Assembly (NCBI GenBank): GCA_021401465.1
Contig: JADDMT010000075.1
Span: 62,001 to 126,000, forward strand
Length of the DNA stretch: 64,000 nucleotides
Direction of reading: 5' to 3'
Origin: Teratosphaeria epicoccoides
Lineage: Eukaryota; Ascomycota; Dothideomycetes; Mycosphaerellales; Teratosphaeriaceae
The notes beneath the pieces were generated by a model. It was not told where the DNA came from, ran no database searches, and saw only the letters and a program-made list of their open reading frames with translations. This document shows, one piece after another, positions 55,707 through 64,000 of the stretch (position 1 is the stretch's first letter; each line of letters starts with the position of its first letter). The position numbers were made by a program, and so were the translations under genes.

Positions 55707-58658
55707 ATGGACAGCAATGCCGCAATGGACGACTCAGCGCCCATTCCCGATGACCTCATGGACAACATGGTCGAGTCAAACATGGACGACCTTTTTGGCG
55801 ATGCCTCCGACAACCTCAACATCACTGTCTCTTTACCGCCCATTCCATTGCCAGCACCGCTGGTCATGCGCATCTCCCAAATGCAGCGGACGAGCTGTTG
55901 CACGTGAGTCGCCATGCCCTCTGCTTTATATTTTCAGGCAGAATAGAGCAGGTAAGTAACGCGGTCTCTCTTGACAGGAAGCTCGCGTGGTCCAATACTG
56001 GCGTAATCGCTTGTATCTCTACCAATGGCAGGAAAATCTCCTTCTTTGTCCTTTCTCGTGACCAGAAGACAGGCCAGTATGTGTTGTCGAAAGAATCCAA
56101 ATATCCAATCCACGCCGAGGGTGGCAGAATTTTTCAGCACGTGCAGTTCAACAGCATTGGTCTGGACATGGTCGCTTTTGATTTACAAGGTGGTCCGCAC
56201 TTCTACTCTATCTCTGGTACCCTCAATCGAATGCAGCCGAACTCGATCGACCCAGTGGAATTCGCGGATGATAGAGATGATTTGGATAGGGTTGTAGGCT
56301 GTACGTGGTTGAGGTTGTTTCCTATGGAATTTCAGGTATTTTGAATGCTCTCCCTTACTAGTCCAAGTAAATGACACAACCAAGCGGTGCTAACCTTTTG
56401 CATTGCAGACAGTATACATCACTCCAGCTGTGCGAGCAGAGAACGGCTACTGGAATGCCGCTGCTAGGACCGGCAGCCTGAATGTACCCACGATACACCA
56501 TCCAGATCAGCGGCGGCATTCACTGCTATGCGTGACGACCAGCAGAAGGCTTACTTTGATACATCACAATGAGTCCGCAGGTTTCAAGACATCTTCGGTA
56601 GATTTAGACCCCGCTGGCCCGAGCGACGATCTCATTACGCATGCAGCATTTGGGGAAAGAGACGACCATATGATCCTGGCTATTTACGACACTTCGCAAC
56701 AAATGAAAGCTTACAAGGTCTCGATCAATTGGAACGCCGCGCAACCGAGCAGGAATGTGCCGATAAGCGTCAGTCCCGTGCTGGAAGTCGCATATTGGAG
56801 TATTGCAGAACATGCTGGGCCTCAGCACTTCGACCTTGCACGGTTGTCAACATTGCAAGTTCTCGCCACACCTCCTGCACATTCCGAAATGGGTGCAGCT
56901 ACGACGACTATCGTGGCTGTCTTTACGCATACGCCGTCACCCTTGGCAAGTACTCAGGCCCAGCAAGACACTTACAGCATCATTGCTCGATGGTCTGTCG
57001 AGCTCACTGTACCTATCCTCCACCCGGCGTTCACAAAACTTAAGCCAAACGGACCAGCATCTGTACTCAGTGCAGTCTCGATTTTGAGACGTGAAGAAGA
57101 CATCTATACATCGAAAATTGTCCTCTCCGTTGACCTACGATACCTCAATACGCTTGTTTTGATTACGGCGAGCGACGGGACAATTGAATTTCGAGATCGA
57201 GTCACGTGGGCGACCATTGATAATGACATCGATACCGACATAGTGTCCAGTCTCGCGCAGAGCGGATTTTCCCACCCTAGCGCTGGAGGGCACTATGCCC
57301 ATGTCGCGGCTAGTCCAGATGGGAGCCATGTTGCCTTCGTCGGGTCGAGTGGCAAGCTAGAGACCAGCGCCATGATCTTCCCGCATGGGTGGACACCATT
57401 ATCCGACGGACTGGCTAATACCAAGCCGTTTGTTGAAGCCGCAGTAGTGTGTCTAGCCAGGCAATACTCCTTTCTCAGCGCTTCAAATACCGCCACGGAC
57501 GAGACCTTGGCACTTCTGCCACCAAATTTAGACAAAGACATGAAAAGTCTGTTCGCGAAGACGGTTCTCAAGACTCTCTGCCGCACTATCGAATTCTCCA
57601 TGCTGGACGCGCCACGCCAAGGTCATCTCGCGCTCAGAGAATCGGTCAACTTGGCTCGTCCGATGAGCGCGCTGCTGGTACTAGGCGCGCAGCTCAATCC
57701 GACCAAGAGTAGCATAACCAAACGAGACTTCAGCGCTCAATTTGCATACGTATTTCTCAACATTCGCCAGATCGGCATGGCTGTGTACCCGACACTCACT
57801 CCCTTGCTCGCAAAGCCTGCTCAATTCCCTGGCGGGCAGGATGCCCAGCTGACGAGAGCTGCGATCGAGACACCGAGCTTGGCACGTCCAATCAGATGGA
57901 TTTATGAGCTCCTAGCTTGCATACTGGACGCTTTGACGGATGTTAAAAGAGACCTACAAAAGGGTAAAGGGAGCGGCAAAGCAGCCAAGGCAGCATTCGA
58001 AGTCTTGACGGCAGAGTCAGGCACTCCAGCCCTGCATTTACTTTTGTGCAGCTCCACGCGAAGCATGTTGGCATGCTTGCTCCGACAATACCTTCCCGGC
58101 TACATGGCACTGATGCAGAAGGTCAAAGACTCGCCCTCGATCAGGAGTCTGGCCGATCGGCAGGCATTGCTGGACCTCTACGAGTTTGCAAAAAACTTTC
58201 CATGCAAGCTACCAGTCCTCATCGAATTCTTTGCAGGGTGGGACGCAGCCGTTCGCAATGCATACACACAAGGCAAGGTGGACGAAAGTAGAAGGGTAGA
58301 TATTGAACTTGGCATCATCACCGAAGGCTTGATACCAGAGGAACTGGTCTCGGCACTTGATAGGCTGTTCGAACCAGAGACCGGCATTCTGGCAAAGCTG
58401 GAGAATGGCACATATATGGACAGGCTGTACTTTCTGGACACTTCCTGGCTTGGAATCTCTGGCGTGCCTGCGGCTGATGGGAAGAGGTACGATGCTGTGA
58501 GGAAGACTGTGATGCGAAATGGAATTGCGAGACGGGTCTGCAGGCGCTGCGGAGCGGAGATGGAGGACGTGACGGCTGACGATGTGAAGACGATGCCAAT
58601 GTGGTTCCAAGTGGCTCAAAGGCATTGCTTTTGCGCAGATTATTGGTGGGTTGAGTAG
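55707..58658 (+). CDS. med16: Mediator complex subunit 16 (Sin4-like)
   Basis: Three exons, 55707-55903, 55978-56335 and 56409-58658, give 934 aa. Intron 1 (74 nt, GTGAGT...TTGACAG) joins SCCT to KLAWSNTGVIACI. Intron 2 (73 nt, GTATTT...TTGCAG, with a CTAAC branch) joins MEFQ to TVYITPAV. The N-terminal half is a WD40-like beta propeller (KLAWSNTGVIACI, GCTWLRLFPMEFQ, ASPDGSHVAFVGSSG). The C-terminal half is helical and ends with the conserved Cys pair RRCGAEMED and RHCFCADYWWVE. MED16 belongs to the Mediator tail, which links activators to RNA polymerase II in the nucleus. The acidic N-terminus (MDSNAAMDDSAPIPDDLMDN) supports this ATG. Confidence 0.87.
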
Positions 58659-58891
58659 CCCGAAAATGCTGGACCTGTGCTTTTACACATATGTAACTTA
58701 TTGTCTATTGAAGCTGATTTTAGGCAGTCTCACGGAGCACGTGAGCTATCAAGCTGCATGATGAAAGCCGATTTACGCCTTACACCACTCAGCTTGCCTT
58801 GAGTCGAAACAGGTGCTCGAACGCCATTGATTGCCAGCTTCGTGCCGACTTTGGCGGCAGCACAGAGTGTGGCCTGCGACTCTTCAAGATC

Positions 58892-60101
58892 ATGGCAACC
58901 GACATCTACGAGCCTCGCGCTACTGGCGCCGCAATGTGCAGGGTCCTCGAACTGCACCCTGGTCATGGTGATGAGGCTGTACGAGGCTCACTGAAGCTAT
59001 TTCGGATCGTGTCTTTGAAGGCCTGTCGTACCTTTGGGGCGATCGCAACGGGCAAGGAGAGTCTACTCGTCCAGGGATTGGAGATGTTGACTTTGCCTCG
59101 CACGATTCTTGATCGAAGGATCAAGCTTAAGCCAGAGGAGGTACAGGAGATTCAAAGCGCTATTTCTACAACCCCGACTTAAATAGATACGCAGCAATAT
59201 ACGTTGTGGTAGAGCTTGAGCAACAGTCGGCGACGGAATTGCCGCACCCACGCGATCATGTGCATTTGTCTGCTTGTGTTCTTGAACGGCGACGGCTCTG
59301 ATCCTCGAAGTGCTGAGACCTGATTATGCTTTGGATGGACGACAAACGTACAGAAAGATATCACGTGGATTCCTAGAGCGAGAACGCTCTCTGGAAATGC
59401 ATGGATTCTGCGAGCTCAACCCTATTATTCCCGATTGGAGTCCGTCGTGGGTGCCAGGTTGGCACAATCAGCTCCCGGCTTTCGACCCGTTTGACTTCGA
59501 TCACACGAGTTTGAACACATTTGCGGACGCCAGGGTAGCTTCACACGAGATTCTAGATGCGAAAGGCGTCCATTCTGCGACAACCACCGACGTTGAATCA
59601 ATCAAGCTCAGCTCGCGGGACACAGGAGAAGCAGCGGCACCAGAGTTCCGAACGCTGTACAACAGGCTCGGTAGCAACTTTTTCAGCGTTGTGGTGCACA
59701 ATGTCAATCCGATGAGCGCTTCCAATCACCACGTTGGGCACAACGACAGAGGGAAGTGCACAACTGCTCAGCTTGAAGCCATCCTTGCCGAAGTGCTTAG
59801 TGGCGACTATGCAGCAGCAGGACTAGACTCGACAGAAAAGCCTGAGATTGAAAGAGCGCCCTACGACGAGCTCAGGCTACACGCGCAGTACTCTGGCCGC
59901 GGACGCTCGATAGGGGAAATTGATGCTAGCCGATATGTCCTGGCGGGTGCTCAATGCCAGCCGGCTGATGTGCTCGCTGTGCTGCTGCGTTTGACAACGC
60001 CGAATATCTTGCATTCTGTTGGAGACGGGCATTACATTATTGTTGGGACAGCGTCAGCTCATGGGTACATTACAGCGAGGGATTGTGGATGTATTGCCTG
60101 A
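58892..60101 (+). pseudogene. Heterokaryon-incompatibility (HET) domain gene, internally deleted
   Basis: The first frame begins MATDIYEPRATGAAMCRVLELHPGHGDE, like the opening of HET proteins. It reaches LLVQGLEMLTLPRTILDRR, the start of the HET fold, and stops at TAA 59180. The HET core (the WIDALCINQ-type block) is missing. The C-terminal part resumes in another frame at about 59308 with LRPDYALDGRQTYRKISRGFLERERSLEMHGF and IPDWSPSWVPGW, typical of the region after the HET domain, and runs to the stop at 60099-60101. So the gene lost a few hundred residues and is out of frame. HET proteins control non-self recognition and cell death on hyphal fusion; this copy is very unlikely to do so. Confidence 0.6.
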
Positions 60102-61558
60102 AGGATGTAGCATTGTCAAGAGCGTTGAGGCGGACAGGAGATACTCATACGGCTTTCTAAATGCTGGTACAGGAGCCGTGACGAGTGTGGACCCAAGAAT
60201 AGATCGGAGACATTGTGGACGTACAGACGAGTTATATCTGGCACAGCATGAAGCCTGCCTCAACACATCACAGCTGGTGTTAGGCGGACAATCAGCACGG
60301 TGCCGCAGAAAACATCTCACGTTGTCAAGACAATCGCCTCCTGGATGTCCTCACAGCAGAGAGGCCTGGCTTGGTGCCTGTCAACCAGTTTGCTCGTGTG
60401 GCTTCCGGAGCTCCACCCCTTCCACTCATCGGTCATACTAGCCTACGTCTAGCGCTGCTTCCTGAGAATTCGCACCATGGTTCAGGCAGCGTCGATGATG
60501 GCTGGTCCACAAGCGCCGCATCATGTCGTGGCGGGATCTAGCCGGAGCTCTCTCTTATTGGCCTGAAGGACTGAGGTAGGCCGACGCTGCATAGAGCTGA
60601 TATAGCGATTTCGGTGCGTTGATTCCTTCCACCATCATCAGATTACGGAGCTTCAACTACTCGAAGACGTCGCCAGTTTCTCCGTCGATCAGGCTGTCCG
60701 GAATGCTAAGCACTACCGCAACGACAGCTTGCTTGTCCTCAATCCACGTCCGCGTCGCCTCGAGCAGTTTCGAGACCATTGAAGCAGTTACAGAAGTCTC
60801 TGGAGTAGGCGTACGTCCAGCAACTTTACTAACAAGCCCTTGTGTTCTAGACTTGACGTACTGTAGTGATTCCCACTAAGTGGATTTGGGCCGGTCGCCA
60901 AGATCCGCATTAGAACGATGTAGGACGCACCACCATTAGTCAAAGCAAAGTCGCCCCACCGACACGGAGCTGAATCGCAACCAGCTTGTGTCCCATAGCT
61001 CGCGTTGCAATGATCACGTTACCCGTGACTCATCACCGACGCAGAGCCTATGCCAGGTACTCGAAGCGCATCAATGCTTGGACACGTCTTGCGCTTAGGT
61101 GAAGGACATGGACGATAGGACTCTCCAATCTCGTATGGGTTTGATGTTGAGCTGGACTCTGCTGGTTGTACGCCGCTGCCTTCCCTGGGCAGAGACAGTA
61201 GCGACAATGATGTGAGGAGCAGCCGAGCGGCCGAATCAGCACACCGAGCAAAGAGTCGTGATCGAGCGGAACGGACTGGGGTCGTCCGCATTCGTGGAGG
61301 GATCTGTTGAGTTGTGGCTGGTCAGAAGCGCTGGAGCGGCTAGTTGAAGAGGGCTGGGACGCTGAAGTGAGGCGCCGCAAAGGAGTATCGTGGCACCCTT
61401 GCTGTGCCGCACGAGCGCCGTCAGGGTATGCATTATTTGATGTCCCGGGCCTCGACTTTCACTTTGGACTTGTATGAATTGGTTCTGGCCTGCGGTCTCG
61501 CGTAACATCGTAGATGGACTTCTGATACCACTATTCTGTCGATGGTCATAATTACCTC
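60102..61558. other. Intergenic region, about 1.5 kb
   Basis: No supported gene. Frames at 60019-60441, 61019-61380 and 61236-61619 overlap in conflicting phases and lack domain features. It could contain further remnants of the HET gene. Confidence 0.45.
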
Positions 61559-63034
61559 TTACCGCCACCCAATGCCTCTCTGCCTTAGCAGCAGCCTGCT
61601 GTTCATGCCAATAATACACCTAATAAGATCCCAATCTCCATTCTTTCCACACCAATCTGTAACCACAATTCCCACCCCACCATCACCATTGAATTCCTGC
61701 CCGGGCGCATCAACTCCTTTATCGCCAACCCCGTGCTTCTCACAAAGAAAACTGACGGTAGCCGGGTTGATCTTCGCCGCAATGTTCTCCGGCCAGCATC
61801 CTGTCTTCCAAAAATTTGAGGCGGATAGGAAATTCAGGAATAGTGGTCCAGGCGGCACAGGGTTTGTGCTATCAGTCGTGACGCCTGGGACAGGGTTCAC
61901 GATGGCAGCGCACAGCTCAAAGTGATCGCAGCAGTACTTGATTTTCTTTTCAATGTTCTCCGTCTCAAGCACCTCGTAGAAGTCCTGCACACACACATCG
62001 CCGGCTGTGCAATTTGCGGTGTTGTCGGCCCAATTCTCGGCATTCAGCCCCCAACCTCTACCTTCCCACTCGCCCTTCAGCCGATCATCATTTGCGAAAC
62101 GCCGCATCAGGACGATCTTGCCACGTGCTTCGCCAAGGGTAGGGACGCGGGGTTGGGTCCACCACTCCTGTGGGTTGGTATAGTGGTCTTTCAGAATCAT
62201 CGACAATTGCTGGTCGGTGGCGTTGCCGGTACCTTCGCGTTTGAGGCTCATGATGAGAGTCTCGGAAGGATTCTCCCTGAGCCAATCTTTGACTGTATTG
62301 TAGAGGTCGCGGAACTTCTTGGGACCGGTAAGGGAGATGGGAAAGACGGCGTGAACGAGGTTCAGGCCGTCACTTCCACACTTCTCGGGCTCAGTTGGCT
62401 GGACGCGGATATCGAAGAAGCGGACTCCATTCTCCAGTTGTTCTCGAGGAGACACAGCCTGACAGCGGACGGAAGGTAGGGCTTTATGATGGGTAGGGCT
62501 GTTGTGCGTGCCCGGAATGCTGAGTGCACTCAACGGCGTTTCGTCTTTGAACTCTTTCATCCATGTCTTCCGGTTCGTGCTTTCGAACAGCGTCAAGAAT
62601 TGTCGTTCGGCGAAGTATATGGCAGTGTATACATGTTTCGGGTCCGGTGTCAGCGCAGTCAAGACTTGACTCGCAGGACTCGGTGTAGGAGCGTCTATCC
62701 TCCATCTCCCACCCCCATCGCCCTCAAATGTCAGCCTCAAGATGTCCGTAGGGCTGCGCTCGGTGGATTTGATGTCTGTCTGGTGGGTCGTGAATGGTTC
62801 CATACGGAGTTCGACATCTTGCTTGGTGAAGCTCTGTGCTTTTCCACCCAACTGAAGGTTCGTGGGTGACGATGCGTTGAGGTTTATAGCTTTCGTGAAG
62901 TTAGCGGTGACATTGGAAAGCGAGAAGCCAGCATTGGGAGGAAAGTCTTTGGTATTCGGGGCTTCATAGCGCTCGACAACTTTGACTGTGAGAGGCTGCG
63001 CGGTAAGGTTGCGGATCGTGAGGGGAGCTGACAT
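61559..63034 (-). CDS. PI-PLC X-domain phosphodiesterase (bacterial-type phospholipase C-like)
   Basis: Single exon, 491 aa. The first 130 residues form a beta-rich domain (LTIRNLTAQPLTVKVVERYE). The PI-PLC X barrel follows with the catalytic pair His177 (SIPGTHNSPTH) and His228 (LNLVHAVFPIS), plus ENGVRFFDIRVQP and PSETLIMSLKREG. These enzymes cleave phosphatidylinositol or GPI-type lipids without needing Ca2+. There is no N-terminal signal peptide or Y/C2 domain, so it is unlike eukaryotic signalling PLC; many ascomycetes encode such proteins. Cys pairs in the C-terminal half (NCTAGDVC, KYCCDHFELC) could form disulphides. The start MSAPLTIRNL is the only plausible ATG. Confidence 0.87.
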   Translation of the reverse strand: MSAPLTIRNLTAQPLTVKVVERYEAPNTKDFPPNAGFSLSNVTANFTKAINLNASSPTNLQLGGKAQSFTKQDVELRMEPFTTHQTDIKSTERSPTDILRLTFEGDGGGRWRIDAPTPSPASQVLTALTPDPKHVYTAIYFAERQFLTLFESTNRKTWMKEFKDETPLSALSIPGTHNSPTHHKALPSVRCQAVSPREQLENGVRFFDIRVQPTEPEKCGSDGLNLVHAVFPISLTGPKKFRDLYNTVKDWLRENPSETLIMSLKREGTGNATDQQLSMILKDHYTNPQEWWTQPRVPTLGEARGKIVLMRRFANDDRLKGEWEGRGWGLNAENWADNTANCTAGDVCVQDFYEVLETENIEKKIKYCCDHFELCAAIVNPVPGVTTDSTNPVPPGPLFLNFLSASNFWKTGCWPENIAAKINPATVSFLCEKHGVGDKGVDAPGQEFNGDGGVGIVVTDWCGKNGDWDLIRCIIGMNSRLLLRQRGIGWR

Positions 63035-63370
63035 ATTGGCGGTCGTGAACTCAGTGACTACGCTCCTCTACGGGGAGACATACGAGACGTGGAAGAAGTA
63101 CGTACTTCGGGAGAAGAAGCACGAGAAACAGCAAAAGCTTCAGAGCAGCAACTGATCTGCAGCGTCAATACCGCCCTAATCGGGCGGTTTCTCTGAGGCT
63201 TGTTTGGGACAATTTGATCATCTTGCCGTTGGCTCATGCTACTGGACTATGCTACAGGCCATGCTATTTTGATGCTCTTCGGTGCCTTTCCGGCGTCCAT
63301 TGCTTGACTACTGTGCGAGTGGTTCCCGGCACGACATCACTATATCACCTGCAGGTCCTCCTATGCCCAC
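63035..63370. other. Intergenic region
   Basis: About 335 bp with nothing recognisable. The short inverted sequence CCGCCC-TAAT-CGGGCGG lies near 63170-63187. Confidence 0.4.
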
Positions 63371-63814
63371 ATGAGCAAACGCTGCATTGACCACACCTCG
63401 ACAGCACTTCCATTGAAACCTCGTCAGATTGTCATGGCGAGCCTGGTCAGGAGAGTTTCTTCGGATGATGTACGGAGTATCTACACGCTCAATAGATTTG
63501 AGGCACCACGCAACACCCGCTTTGATGCTCCGTTGCGATGCCCATCAACCCCAACGCTCGCTTTCACTGTCGCACGAGAGCCATCCATACCCATAAAACC
63601 ATCAGCACTGAAACCACTTGCATCTGCAGTTCGATTCACGACGCCAGGTACTGATGCATTGATGTCAGATCCTTCTCCACGTCCGACTTACATCGCAGCA
63701 CGAAACATTCGCGTCGGACTCGTGGAAGATCGTCGGGCACGCCTAAAAGAGCGGCTAGCTGACCGGGAGCCATGTCTAGAGCAGAGAGATGACAGCCACC
63801 CATATGTTCGTTGA
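63371..63814 (+). CDS. Small hypothetical protein, weakly supported
   Basis: One open frame of 147 codons starting MSKRCIDHTSTALPLKP, with an alternative ATG at residue 22 (MASLVRRVSSDD). The sequence is Arg/Pro/Thr-rich with a basic helical stretch near the end (VEDRRARLKERLADREP). No domain, signal peptide or membrane segment is visible. The competing minus-strand frame is shorter. It may be chance. Confidence 0.3.
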   Translation: MSKRCIDHTSTALPLKPRQIVMASLVRRVSSDDVRSIYTLNRFEAPRNTRFDAPLRCPSTPTLAFTVAREPSIPIKPSALKPLASAVRFTTPGTDALMSDPSPRPTYIAARNIRVGLVEDRRARLKERLADREPCLEQRDDSHPYVR

Positions 63815-64000
63815 ATCATAGCAAGACGACCCGAACCTTTTGGGGGTACGATCTGAGCAGCAAAGCGGGGCGCTGGATTGCGCACTCAAGCAACCATGAC
63901 GCCGACTGGTTCAGGTCCCATATTCTCCATGCAGCGGCTTCTTCCGGATCCGATCGTGCTCAACTTGATGGAGCCACCAAATAACCATGCTTTTCTGAGT

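Noticed and set aside
55938..55951. 14-nt micro-exon as part of the normal MED16 transcript
   Set aside because: Including it breaks the frame of conserved MED16 sequence; skipping it joins the exons exactly.
1..64000. CRISPR arrays, rRNA operons, tRNA genes or a secondary-metabolite cluster
   Set aside because: No regularly spaced repeats, no rRNA-like sequence and no PKS/NRPS/terpene genes seen; I did not recognise a tRNA cloverleaf, though a short tRNA could be missed by eye.

Overview
The window comes from a filamentous ascomycete (Pezizomycotina); a Dothideomycete is my best guess, but that is inference. The basis is short spliceosomal introns (about 50-75 nt, GT-AG with CTAAC/CTGAC-like branch sites), typical fungal gene families (KIN1, Sir2, MED16, DeSI, HET, 2EXR, IPA/HicA-like) and repeats carrying the CpA-to-TpA signature of repeat-induced point mutation (RIP).

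Layout. (1) 1-16462 is a nest of Ty3/gypsy chromovirus retrotransposons. A complete element (8273-16441, + strand, 360-bp LTRs, 5-bp CCCCT target duplication) and a second copy (1-7602, - strand, cut by the window edge) lie head to head as a 7.6-kb inverted repeat with no net indel. Both sit inside an older copy, of which only 7603-8272 and the 16 bp at 16447-16462 are visible. Each element has one continuous gag-pol frame ending in a chromodomain, broken by dozens of TAG/TAA codons. Between pol and the 3' LTR it also carries a second gene on the opposite strand, with its own TATA box and a 51-nt intron. (2) 16463-17310 is an AT-rich degraded repeat followed by a cluster of GCGATT motifs. (3) 17.5-41 kb is gene-dense: an FMN-dependent lactate oxidase-like enzyme, a broken 2EXR/F-box-like gene, a GPATCH1-type splicing protein, the KIN1 polarity kinase, a frameshifted GNAT-like gene, two coiled-coil proteins of unknown function, a 1021-residue ankyrin protein, a ferroportin-like transporter and a DDT/PHD chromatin protein. 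(4) 41-47.8 kb is sparse, with a CsbD-like stress protein and an MFS drug transporter. (5) 47.8-64 kb has an IPA-family gene with two frame breaks, a DeSI peptidase, an Hst3/Hst4-like sirtuin, MED16, a decayed HET gene and a PI-PLC-like enzyme.

The genes do not form an obvious pathway or secondary-metabolite cluster. The unusual parts are the antisense spliced gene inside the retrotransposon, the nested insertion history, and several splicing oddities: two GC-AG introns and a strong decoy micro-exon in the first MED16 intron.
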